Shown one piece after another: positions 1 to 5,178 of a DNA stretch of 8,221 nucleotides (within the stretch, counting starts at the first letter, position 1; every line of letters begins with the position of its first letter). Made by a program: the position numbers and the translations under genes. Source of the stretch: Xanthobacteraceae bacterium (GTDB taxonomy: Bacteria; Pseudomonadota; Alphaproteobacteria; Rhizobiales; Xanthobacteraceae); contig JASHYD010000670.1 of the NCBI GenBank assembly GCA_030043175.1, forward strand, positions 1-8,221, written 5' to 3'. The notes beneath the pieces were generated by a model. That model saw only the letters and a program-made list of their open reading frames with translations, ran no database searches and was not told where the DNA came from.

Positions 1-12
1 CTGCGAGCTCAA

Positions 13-257
13 ATGACGCTGCCGCAAGAGCTCATTCGCAAAAAGCGCGACCGGCTCACGCTCTCGCATGACGAGATCGCCGTCGCCGCCCGAGGCATCG
101 CCGACAATTCCTTGAGCGAGGGGCAGGTTGCCGCCTTCGCAATGGCGGTGTTTCTGGACGGATGACGACGCCCGAGTTCGTACTGACGCGCGGTCTGACG
201 GACTCCGTCCTGCGTTGGGACGCACCAAAAGGCCGCGGGCCCGTCCTCGACAAGCAC
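13..257 (+). pseudogene. deoA: deoA relic: N-terminal fragment of thymidine phosphorylase, frameshifted
   Basis: Thymidine phosphorylase converts thymidine and phosphate to thymine and deoxyribose-1-phosphate in the cytosol. From ATG 13 the reading gives MTLPQELIRKKRDRLTLS and then DNSLSEGQVAAFAMAVF. This matches the family's N-terminal helical domain (RKKRDG, ISEGQ, AAxAMA). The frame stops at TGA 163-165. The homology continues one frame over from 162 (MTTPEFVLTRGLTDS, then GPVLDKH), which fits a single lost base in the GG-ATG context. After VLDKH (255-257) the expected phosphate-binding STGGVGD motif is absent and the homology ends. About 80 of roughly 440 residues remain, so it cannot be active. 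The gene may begin at or just before the window edge, and ATG 13 matches the usual family start. Identification is from recalled family motifs. Confidence 0.72.
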
Positions 258-400
258 TGTGCGCGCTCCCGCCCAAGGCCGCTCGTTCGCTTCGTAGGCC
301 CGTTTCCGCGGCGGCTGAGAGGGATGTCCTGGCGGCCGGGACACTCCCCGGCGACGATACGAAATCGGAAGCGGTTCAATACGACCGCTATCCGCTCTAG

Positions 401-629
401 ATCGAAATGCTGAAGCAGTTGCCGGCAGCGGGGTTCATCGAGCGCATCCGCAATCCCGGTGACGAGCGTCAGGTGTTCGTCGAACTCACCGAGCGCGGCA
501 AGCCCCCCGAGGATCCGCGCCTCCTGCGTCGGCCGCACGGTTTTCGGTGACATCGGCATTCCGGTCGAACGCGTCTTCCGCGAGGTCAAGGCCCCTGCGC
601 GACCCCCTCCAAAGGGCCTTGTGCCCTAA
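401..629 (+). pseudogene. MarR/OhrR-type regulator relic (recognition half)
   Basis: The frame starting at 401 reads IEMLKQLPAAGFIERIRNP, then GDERQVFVELTERGK. This is the recognition helix end and beta-wing of a MarR-family winged helix, with the typical DERQV..LTE.G wing motif. After GK the homology moves to another frame (VGRTVFGDIGIPVERVFREV, to TAA 627-629), resembling the C-terminal dimerisation helix of OhrR-like proteins. The shift lies at a run of six C (about 503-508) and fits one extra C. The N-terminal helices are not recognisable upstream, where a TAG (398-400) closes the frame. OhrR proteins sense organic peroxides, but the sensing cysteine region is missing, so no specific function can be assigned. 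This relic is not related in sequence to the intact MarR gene at 3433. Confidence 0.55.
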
Positions 630-1229
630 TATTCTCGCGTATTGGGCCACGCAGCGAAGCAATCGAGAGCAAACCGCACGTTGTGCCCGGCATCGTCCCA
701 AACGAGCGTCGAGGATCATCCGCAAGGGCCCACGCCGACTGGAGGCACAGGCGATGACTGTCGATTGAGGCAAGCAATAATCGCGATCGGCTGTCCGGGG
801 TCTCGCGACGACGCGCTGTTTTATAAAAATGGGTCCGTCCCCTCGAGCATTGGCGATGGGTCGGTTTTGGCCCAAGGCTGACGAATTGGATGACGCGATA
901 GGTCGGCAGCTTATCTCGGGCGCTGCCAGGCGCAGTCGCAACGGCAGCCCTTGTATCATCAGGAGAACAGGATGGTCATGTGATCTAAAACCTTTCGCAG
1001 TGGCCCAGAGGGTTCGACACTCCCCCGGTAAAGGCCAGCCGGCCGGAAGCGAGCCTTACGCGTGAGTGGCAACACGAAACGCGAAGCGCAGGAGAGCAGG
1101 TGCTGACGCTGCGTGATTGATTCCCAAAATGCATATCGTCCGAAGCCCTCGTCGCCAAGGTAGGTGGGCAGCATCGATGTGACCCCCAAGGCGAGGCCGG
1201 TGCTTAGGTCCGCCGCGGCTATACGGCCG
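630..1229. other. Stretch without a convincing gene
   Basis: All open frames here on both strands are rich in Arg, Pro and Ser, lack plausible ribosome binding sites, and overlap each other antisense. A short run, RFWPKADE (about 862-885, +), resembles a peptide string I recall from many spurious hypothetical ORFs in Bradyrhizobium-like intergenic DNA, but I cannot verify that. A hairpin with 5-bp arms, GCGGC and GCCGC (about 1215-1230), lies just past the stop of the collagen-like gene and has no T-tract. I see no RNA gene. Confidence 0.5.
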
Positions 1230-1619
1230 CTATCTGACGCACACCGCGACGAGTGGACTATCTGAGGCGTTTGGGCTCACTCCGCAAGATGCGGCTTTTT
1301 CGCCAAGAAACGCGGCAGGTTTCCTGCTGGCTCCGCAATACGCAGTCACCAGCACTTCGCCGACCTCGCAGCTGACCTGGCAGGACTCCAGTAAACAGTT
1401 CACGCGTGTAATCCGAATCTGGGAGGCTGGACCTGGTGGTCCGGCGGGACCCGGCGGGCCAGGTGGTCCCTGCGGGCCGGATGGACCCTGCGGACCAGAT
1501 TCACCCTTCTCGCCGGCAGCTCCCTGTGGCCCAATTTCTCCCCTTGGCCCAGGAGACTGGCCACAGCTCACCAAGCAAAGCGATACGGCCATAAAGAACA
1601 AAAGCTGAGGTGAACGCAT
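1230..1619 (-). CDS. Collagen-like lipoprotein with Cys-rich C-terminal domain
   Basis: The gene encodes 129 residues. Residues 1-19 form a lipoprotein signal peptide: hydrophobic [14 protein letters not shown] with a lipobox LVSC, making Cys19 the likely lipidated residue. Residues 24-65 are 14 uninterrupted Gly-X-Y triplets (GPR GEI GPQ ... GPP GPA), a collagen-like rod that should form a short trimeric triple helix. Residues 66-129 form a small domain with six cysteines (75, 80, 84, 95, 112, 127), which could make three disulfides in the periplasm or at the cell surface. This three-part architecture matches short collagen-like proteins known in rhizobia. Function is unknown; a surface or adhesion role is only a guess. 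The start is ATG 1617-1619 with a weak AGAG upstream; a stronger GGGGGAG lies too far away. A miniature inverted-repeat element begins about 35 bp upstream and may carry or disturb the promoter. The reading frame is intact. Confidence 0.85.
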   Translation of the reverse strand: MRSPQLLFFMAVSLCLVSCGQSPGPRGEIGPQGAAGEKGESGPQGPSGPQGPPGPPGPAGPPGPASQIRITRVNCLLESCQVSCEVGEVLVTAYCGASRKPAAFLGEKAASCGVSPNASDSPLVAVCVR

Positions 1620-1658
1620 TGCATATCTCTAAAGGTCTCCCCCTGCTTAGCGGGCGGG

Positions 1659-1690
1659 ACATTACGAGGCCATGAAGGACGCATTACGAA
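1659..1690 (+). repeat. Left end repeat of the miniature element
   Basis: It holds two CATTACG units (1660-1666 and 1682-1688) separated by a spacer containing ATGAA. The same motif order, spacer ATGAA and 22-bp period recur at 8052-8080. Confidence 0.6.
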
Positions 1691-1755
1691 TGCCACAGAT
1701 GCACAGACACTCCACCAGCACCTCATAAACTCGACCTGCTAGACGATGGCCAATC

Positions 1756-1797
1756 GGTAATGCGCCGTCCATCCGCTCGCAATGTTCTTATCCGTAG
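1756..1797 (-). repeat. Right end repeat of the miniature element (inverted copy)
   Basis: Read on the minus strand it gives ACGGATAAGAACATTGCGAG and then, 22 bp after the first motif, CATTACC. The copy at 8041 begins ACGGAGAGGAACATTACGGG, so similarity extends about 12 bp outside the outer motif. Confidence 0.6.
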
Positions 1798-1961
1798 CAA
1801 TCCCCGCTGCTGCTTTTGTGAACACTTTTGCTTCCGATAACCGTGATTCCGAGATGCCGGTTTCCGCACGCCGGAGGGCAAAAGCGCCGCGAGCAAGCCG
1901 CCGCAGCTCACGCCGCTAGCCTCGCGGTGAAGCGCGCGCCGCCCGTGCTCAGCGCATCATC
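1798..1961. other. Region between the miniature element and the mscL stop, nothing recognised
   Basis: This stretch lies downstream of mscL on its coding strand. I see no T-rich terminator hairpin and no frame resembling a protein. Small open frames on both strands are Arg/Ala-rich shadows. Confidence 0.4.
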
Positions 1962-2388
1962 CTATCGCGCTTCGGCAGCGACTCGGCCAAGGTCAAAGCC
2001 GCAGTGCTTGCACTTGGTCGCGGCCGGGTTCAGGTCGTCGGAGGCACGCTGGACAAGTCTTGGTCGGAGGCGGGTCGCCGAACACCGCCTTACCTCGTCG
2101 CGCCATAACGAATTGTAGGGAACGACGATCGCGAAATACATGACGGCCATAAAGATGATGAAGTAAATGATCGCGGAGATGAATGCACCGACGTTGAGAT
2201 ATGTGGCATCGCTGCCGCCGCTGACCACCTGCCAGCCCAGCCCAGGGCCCTTCGCGGCGCCTTGTGCCGGTTGATAATGTTATCGGTGAACGCCTTGACA
2301 AGATTGCTGAATGCCAATGCCACGACCAGTCCGACGGCGACGACGATTACGTCCCCGCGCATCAGGAAGTTCCTGAAGCTTTCAGCAT
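1962..2388 (-). pseudogene. mscL: mscL: large-conductance mechanosensitive channel with C-terminal zinc ribbon, four frameshifts
   Basis: MscL is a homo-oligomeric inner-membrane channel that opens under membrane tension to release solutes during hypo-osmotic shock. The start is ATG 2386-2388, with GGAGG 7 bp upstream. Reading through shifts gives MLKA, FRNFLMRGDVIVVAVGLVVA (N-terminal helix and TM1), LAFSNLVKAFTDNIIN, a loop ending GLGWQVVSGGS, GAFISAIIYFIIFMAVMYFA (TM2), VMARRGKAVFGDPPPTKT, and finally CPAC plus CKHCGFDL. The last part is a four-cysteine zinc ribbon seen in a subset of MscL proteins. Frames change after MLKA, after NIIN, after VVPY and at CPACL. The first three fit one-base losses; the last is either +1 or -2. 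Corrected length is about 142 residues, normal for this subfamily. Residues are conserved throughout, so the damage is recent or is sequencing error. The stop is TAG at 1962-1964. A small ORF ends one base before the start, suggesting translational coupling. Confidence 0.85.
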
Positions 2389-2389
2389 G

Positions 2390-2551
2390 TCAATTCCTCC
2401 TTGTATACGGTTCGAACTCGCAACCGAAGGCAGGGGTTCCGTTATTGTTTGCGATGACGAGGGCGTTCCGCAGGTGCTTCACCAGAGTATTCCATGCGAC
2501 CCTGGCAACTCGGATTGATCGCCGCTCGCGCCGCTTGGGCCAATCGTTCAC
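2390..2551 (-). CDS. Small basic ORF immediately upstream of mscL, hypothetical
   Basis: This frame codes for 53 residues from GTG 2551 to TGA 2390-2392. It begins VNDWPKRRERRSIRVARV and ends GTPAFGCEFEPYTRRN. Its stop is separated by one base from the mscL ATG, and the mscL ribosome binding site lies inside its last codons, an arrangement typical of translational coupling. The middle (TLVKHLRNALVIANNNGTP) looks more protein-like than neighbouring shadow frames. I do not recognise the family. The GTG start lacks a visible ribosome binding site, so the true start could be further in or the frame could be fortuitous. It would share the mscL transcript. Confidence 0.35.
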   Translation of the reverse strand: MNDWPKRRERRSIRVARVAWNTLVKHLRNALVIANNNGTPAFGCEFEPYTRRN

Positions 2552-2823
2552 GGTGTGGTGCTAAAGCTCGCAGTCTCGGCGGTCGTCCGCGTCGTCAGCC
2601 GCTCGCCCCAGGTCGGAATACTCGCCCCAGGTCGGATTAGGTGTCATTACCACCGCGGTCGAGCTGGTCCGCCGCTCGGTTCTCAAGCGCGGGGCGATCA
2701 GCCCAAGCGGCACGAAAGCAAGTTAGCCCGAGTTCCCAGTTTTTCGCGGATCAGTTTCGCGGAATAGGCGCGGAACGGAGCAAAACTTTGCGCACGCCGG
2801 CAGGCATTAAGGCGGCGCCTTTG
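2552..2823. other. Gap between the mscL unit and the methyltransferase gene
   Basis: Apart from the 19-bp tandem repeat, nothing is recognised. The mscL promoter presumably lies here, since transcription runs leftward from this gap, but no clear -35/-10 pair is seen. Open frames on either strand are Arg/Ser/Pro-rich and lack ribosome binding sites. Confidence 0.4.
2602..2639 (+). repeat. 19-bp tandem repeat, two copies
   Basis: CTCGCCCCAGGTCGGAATA is followed immediately by CTCGCCCCAGGTCGGATTA, 18 of 19 bases identical. It lies in the non-coding gap between mscL and the methyltransferase gene stop, upstream of the mscL unit. It could be a chance duplication or a pair of protein-binding sites. 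Confidence 0.7.
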
Positions 2824-3318
2824 CTACAGCCAGCGGCGGACGCGCGCCTTGTAGTCGTGGTAAGCATCACCGAAGCGCCGCTCGAGATAGGCCTCCTCGC
2901 TCGTGACCACGCCGTAGCGCATGATGATCGCGAGAGGCAGCGTGAGGATAAGAGTCCACAGGCTGCGTGCAGCGAAGCCCATGCCGGCATAAAAGAAAAA
3001 CATGCCGAGGTAGATCGGATTGCGACTTAAGCCATGAATGCCGCTTGTCACCAGCGTCCGCACGGGTCGAGTGGAAGGAACCGGCGTAGCGGCGCGAGAA
3101 AAGTTGCGCACGCCCGCAGCAAAGATCGCGACACCAAGGACGATCAAACCGCCACCTGCCGCCCAACGCGCTAGGGCGGTCTCTGGCAACGCGAGCGGGA
3201 AAGGCAGGACGTGATCAAGCACAGGCCCGAAGATCAGGCAGGCGAGAAAGAGGAAGGGGGGCCGTGTTATGGGGCGCGCCGTTGCGGTATCGCGATCCTC
3301 TTGGCTGGCAGTGGCCAT
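2824..3318 (-). CDS. Isoprenylcysteine carboxyl methyltransferase-like (ICMT/PEMT family) integral membrane protein
   Basis: The protein is 164 residues. Family members are membrane-embedded methyltransferases using S-adenosylmethionine; the bacterial substrate is generally unknown. Visible hydrophobic segments are about 21-41, 54-72 and 104-135. The family's conserved core is present: TPVPSTRPVRTLVTSG (78-93) followed by SRNPIYLG (98-105), and the C-terminal cofactor-proximal EEAYLERRFGDAYHDYKARV (141-160). Length is typical for bacterial members. ATG 3316-3318 is chosen because GAGGA lies about 6 bp upstream; the frame stays open further upstream but would run antisense through the neighbouring regulator gene. 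It diverges from the MarR gene at 3433, with a promoter and palindromic operator between, so it is probably repressed by that regulator. The frame is intact. Confidence 0.85.
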   Translation of the reverse strand: MATASQEDRDTATARPITRPPFLFLACLIFGPVLDHVLPFPLALPETALARWAAGGGLIVLGVAIFAAGVRNFSRAATPVPSTRPVRTLVTSGIHGLSRNPIYLGMFFFYAGMGFAARSLWTLILTLPLAIIMRYGVVTSEEAYLERRFGDAYHDYKARVRRWL

Positions 3319-3354
3319 GTGGTTCCTCGGCGCCTTACCAGGCAATGCCCTTGG

Positions 3355-3371
3355 TGACAACTCAGCTGTCA
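3355..3371. promoter_or_regulatory. Second, imperfect operator-like palindrome
   Basis: TGACAACTCAGCTGTCA has arms matching at 7 of 8 positions and shares the TGACAAC half-site with the perfect repeat at 3379. It sits next to the -10 and around the expected start site of the leftward promoter, a place where a second repressor dimer would block initiation. Confidence 0.5.
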
Positions 3372-3399
3372 TTCTACGAATTGACAACACGGTTGTCAA
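3371..3399 (-). promoter_or_regulatory. Promoter of the methyltransferase gene
   Basis: On the minus strand TTGACA (3394-3399) is followed after exactly 17 bp by TAGAAT (3371-3376), close to the sigma-70 consensus. The start of transcription should fall near 3364, giving a leader of about 45 nt before ATG 3318. The -35 element lies inside the right arm of the perfect inverted repeat. Confidence 0.7.
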
Positions 3400-3401
3400 T
3401 T
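3379..3401. promoter_or_regulatory. Probable MarR operator: perfect 10-bp inverted repeat
   Basis: AATTGACAAC, spacer ACG, GTTGTCAATT: arms match perfectly, 23 bp in all. The size and symmetry fit a MarR-dimer operator. It covers the -35 of the leftward promoter and also contains a rightward TTGACA (3381-3386), although the rightward -10 region (about 3404) is weak. Binding here could repress both divergent genes. Confidence 0.72.
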
Positions 3402-3432
3402 TGCCATCCCTGCAACGAAGGAGCCGACGGCG

Positions 3433-3954
3433 ATGGCTACGGTGCGACCGGACAAAAGGGCGAGGCGGGTCGCCAGCAGTAAGGGCGAAGCGATCGCAGA
3501 GCTGATGATCGAGGTCGCGCAATTTTTCTTTCGTCTGCGTGCGGTCGGTCAGAAGACGGGTCACATCACCGACTGGGGTGCCGGATCGTTCGGTTTCATG
3601 CGCAGTCTGGCGCTGATCGGTCCTCTCACCGTTCCGCAGATCGCCAAGATGCGGCCGACCAGCCGACAGCGCATGCAGCGGCTGGCGGATGAGCTTGCGG
3701 CCCAGGGGCTTGTGGAGTTGATCGCCAATCCGAAGCATCGGCGATCGAAGCTGGTGCGTCTGACGCGCAAGGGTGATGAGCGTTATCGCGCGTTGAGCGT
3801 CCAATTGCTCGAAATTGCCTCAACTATGGGCGCCGATTTGAACGAGACAGATATCCGTCAGACCACGGAGGTCGTTCGGCGACTGAGAGACGAGACGAGG
3901 ATATTGGCGGATGCGCTGCCCGGAGATGGTAAGTCTGAACGTCGTTTCCGCTAG
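3433..3954 (+). CDS. MarR-family transcriptional regulator
   Basis: The protein is 173 residues, an intact winged-helix dimeric repressor of the MarR class. Residues 18-60 are the N-terminal dimerisation helices. About 65-92 (LTVPQIAKMRPTSRQRMQRL) are the helix-turn-helix with recognition helix. The wing is at about 96-113 (NPKHRRSKLVRLTRKGD), followed by a long C-terminal helical region. A C-terminal tail RILADALPGDGKSERRFR extends past the usual core. ATG 3433 has GGAG about 10 bp upstream (AAGGAGCCGACGGCGATG). It is divergent from the methyltransferase gene with a 114-bp gap holding a perfect palindrome, the standard layout for a regulator controlling itself and its neighbour. The ligand is unknown. 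Confidence 0.88.
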   Translation: MATVRPDKRARRVASSKGEAIAELMIEVAQFFFRLRAVGQKTGHITDWGAGSFGFMRSLALIGPLTVPQIAKMRPTSRQRMQRLADELAAQGLVELIANPKHRRSKLVRLTRKGDERYRALSVQLLEIASTMGADLNETDIRQTTEVVRRLRDETRILADALPGDGKSERRFR

Positions 3955-4207
3955 AATGGTCCCGTGCCCCTGGAAACTGGATCGCTTGCGATCGCCGCGG
4001 CTGTCGCCGACCCAACTCGCCGCGCTGCGGCGCATATGCGCGCTCAGTCGGCCGGCCGTGCCGCCATTTGGCGTCGGTCCCTTGAACGAGGGGCCGATTT
4101 CATAGCAAGCGAGCCTGGCCCGCCGCTCGGACGTCAGTGCGCCCCTCAAGGCTGGTCAGCAAACGCAAAAAGCAGCTCGTGAAGCTGCCGATGCAGCACG
4201 GGCCGCG
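3955..4207. other. Gap after the MarR gene
   Basis: A perfect 6-bp-arm inverted repeat, GATCGC-TT-GCGATC (3980-3993), follows the MarR stop by 26 bp but has no T-tract, so it is at best a weak terminator. Frames here are Arg/Pro-rich. A frame open from 4106 joins the next ORF (KAAREAADAARAAV at about 4166-4207) but has no start. Confidence 0.4.
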
Positions 4208-4581
4208 GTGAGTGGGGAAGGGATGTCGTCCGCCTCCGTCACCCGCCTGGTTCGTCGTTTGGCCAAAGTGCTGGAAAGCGTTGCATCAAGGGGTTCCACA
4301 ATCGTCGGCGCTCAGCGAAGCGTCGCATGGACAAGATCCAACACATGCCGACAACGCCTCGAACCGCAGGCCGAGACATACCGCGCCCTGATCGAAATTG
4401 CCGAAGAGGTGGTGGCAAACGCCAGAACCGCACTTGATACGACCAAGGACTTGCACGCCGAGACCATCATTAACGCGATGAAGATCGACGCCATTATGGC
4501 GACCGGCAGTTGCGCACCCGAATTTGCGATTACGAGATCATGATCGTGCTTCTGAAGACCATGTATCAAGAACGTTCGTAA
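4208..4581 (+). pseudogene. Degraded helical ORF, unrecognised (possible transposase remnant)
   Basis: From GTG 4208 the frame is open to TGA 4541-4543. Its most protein-like part is PQAETYRALIEIAEEVVANA followed by RTALDTTKDLHAETIINAMK, a helical, partly acidic stretch. The upstream part, VTRLVRRLAKVLESVASRG, is also helical. Past about 4500 a more natural continuation lies in the next frame, RTRICDYEIMIVLLKTMYQE, ending at TAA 4579-4581, which fits one lost base. The arrangement recalls the N-terminal helical region of some ISNCY-type transposases, but no DDE motif or inverted repeats are visible, so this is a weak suggestion. Start and boundaries are uncertain. Confidence 0.3.
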
Positions 4582-4740
4582 GTTCGCTGCGGAACGTTAG
4601 TAGGGGCCGTCACCAGGCTATCGGAAGCCTTTGGCGGAGCCTTGTCGTTATCCGAGCGACCGGTCATGGTGGATACCGCGACCAGCGGCATGACGCCGAC
4701 GTTATTTAATCTCACCGGGAAGCACTGTGAGAACAATTTT
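4582..4740. other. Short gap, nothing recognised
   Basis: No ribosome binding site followed by a plausible frame is seen until 4741. It contains GAACGTTCG and GGAACGTTAG (about 4570-4602), weak near-repeats of no clear meaning. Confidence 0.3.
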
Positions 4741-4750
4741 GGAGGTTGAA

Positions 4751-4774
4751 ATGGCCTTTTATCTCAGACCCTGA
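4751..4774 (+). CDS. Possible 7-codon leader ORF with strong ribosome binding site
   Basis: GGAGG (4741-4745) lies 5 bp before ATG 4751, followed by MAFYLRP and TGA 4772-4774, then directly by two hairpins. If the TTTT run at 4757-4760 were one T shorter, the frame would instead read MAFISDPEVAERRGRGKAAG to TAA 4812-4814. Either a tiny leader or a small frameshifted gene; it may also be chance. It is convergent with the small-protein operon ending at 4811. Confidence 0.25.
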   Translation: MAFYLRP

Positions 4775-4790
4775 GGTCGCCGAACGGCGA
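4763..4790. terminator. Two adjacent hairpins downstream of the small-protein operon
   Basis: CTCAG-ACC-CTGAG (4763-4775) and TCGCC-GAAC-GGCGA (4777-4790 with extra pairing) lie about 20-50 bp past the stop of the last minus-strand small gene. Neither is followed by a clear T-tract on either strand, so rho-independent termination is doubtful. They could protect the 3' end or act on the plus-strand leader ORF. Confidence 0.3.
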
Positions 4791-4810
4791 GGTCGAGGAA
4801 AGGCAGCCGG

Positions 4811-4903
4811 CTAATCGCGAACAAACAAATATCCCAACAAGATGGATGCTGGCGTAAAAACCGCCAGCAGTGCAATAGCTATCGTGGGCGCGGCGTTAAG
4901 CAT
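4811..4903 (-). CDS. 30-residue single-helix membrane protein (small-protein operon, third gene)
   Basis: ATG 4901-4903 to TAG 4811-4813 codes for 30 residues: MLNAAPTIAIALLAV, then FTPASILLGYLFVRD. Almost the whole length is one hydrophobic helix ending in a charged RD, a pattern of small inner-membrane proteins that accompany larger membrane complexes. It begins three bases after the stop of the preceding small gene, so it is probably translated by coupling (GGGAATGA precedes the start). I do not recognise a named family. KdpF- or CydX-like accessory peptides share this size and shape, but no partner gene is in view. Confidence 0.55.
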   Translation of the reverse strand: MLNAAPTIAIALLAVFTPASILLGYLFVRD

Positions 4904-4906
4904 GAG

Positions 4907-4995
4907 TCATTCCCGGTAGATGGAGTGTTTGTCGCCGATTAGGTGGCATACAGCTCCAATGGCGGCGACGGCCAGAATCACAATGATGGGAGCAT
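4907..4995 (-). pseudogene. About 29-residue membrane protein (small-protein operon, second gene), one base short
   Basis: ATG 4993-4995 is preceded by AGAGGTGA, a good ribosome binding site. The direct frame ends after MLPSL. One frame over, the sequence reads IIVILAVAAIGAVCHLIG and then DKHSIYRE to TGA 4907-4909, a clear transmembrane helix with a charged tail. The span is 89 bp, one base short of 30 codons, so a single lost base near CTCCCATC explains it. Its start is one base after the stop of the first gene and its stop three bases before the start of the third gene. This tight packing supports a real gene. Confidence 0.5.
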
Positions 4996-4996
4996 G

Positions 4997-5116
4997 TCAC
5001 CTCTTGTTTGATCGTACTTCCGCACAGCCACGCTCAAGCCGGCGGCGCAAGTGGTAGGAGGTGACAATGAGATCGGTGATCAAGGCAAAGAACACGCGGA
5101 TAGACTTTCGATGCAC
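4997..5116 (-). CDS. 39-residue small protein (small-protein operon, first gene)
   Basis: GTG 5116 to TGA 4997-4999 codes for 39 residues: VHRKSIRVFFALITDL, IVTSYHLRRRLERGCAEV, RSNKR. It has a basic N-terminus, one moderately hydrophobic helix (about 6-22) and a strongly basic C-terminal half, suggesting a membrane-anchored peptide with a cytosolic tail that could contact RNA, DNA or phospholipid headgroups. GAGGG (5127-5131) lies 10 bp upstream of GTG. Only one base separates it from the second gene. No family recognised. A plus-strand ORF (5067) overlaps it antisense and is the less likely choice. Confidence 0.45.
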   Translation of the reverse strand: MHRKSIRVFFALITDLIVTSYHLRRRLERGCAEVRSNKR

Positions 5117-5178
5117 GGAATCACTACCCTCAAATAAGTTCCCCGGGGAGGTTCACAACCCCCGTGGCCAAGCGACGC

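Larger units (their letters stand above)
1650..1797. mobile_element. Miniature inverted-repeat element (MITE-like) with paired 22-bp-spaced end motifs
   Basis: The left end (1659-1690) carries CATTACG at 1660 and again at 1682. The right end (1756-1790) carries the same arrangement inverted, GGTAATG at 1756 and CGCAATG at 1778. In both ends the two motifs are exactly 22 bp apart. The reverse complement of the right end also aligns with 8041-8085 over about 45 bp with roughly ten mismatches, again with 22-bp spacing. The interior is about 65 bp and has no ORF. Two inverted ends enclosing a short non-coding core suggest a non-autonomous derivative of a transposon whose transposase binds repeated sites at each end. 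I could not identify a target-site duplication. Exact outer borders are uncertain by several bases. Confidence 0.6.

Noticed and set aside
862..885. RFWPKADE peptide string
   Set aside because: It resembles recurring junk-ORF strings recalled from related genomes, but eight residues without context do not support a gene or a named repeat.
486..959. 157-residue minus-strand open frame
   Set aside because: It is Arg/Ala-rich, lacks a ribosome binding site, and lies antisense to the recognisable regulator relic over part of its length.
1005..1025. GGTTCGA string resembling a tRNA T-loop
   Set aside because: The flanking bases do not form a 5-bp T stem, and no anticodon arm or acceptor stem is found.
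2412..2440. GGAAC-N17-AGTT on the minus strand upstream of mscL, like an EcfG-type stress promoter
   Set aside because: The -10 lacks the consensus C, it lies within the small upstream ORF, and such matches are expected by chance.
2262..2564. Plus-strand ORFs over the mscL start
   Set aside because: They are antisense to clear MscL homology and have no family-like content.
3319..3804. Upstream extension of the methyltransferase frame to 326 residues
   Set aside because: The extension runs antisense through the intact MarR gene and across its promoter. ATG 3318 has a ribosome binding site and gives the family length.
4467..4500. CATTAACG...CATTATGG resembling the element end motif
   Set aside because: Spacing is 28 bp instead of 22, the motif match is poor, and it falls in a protein-like frame.
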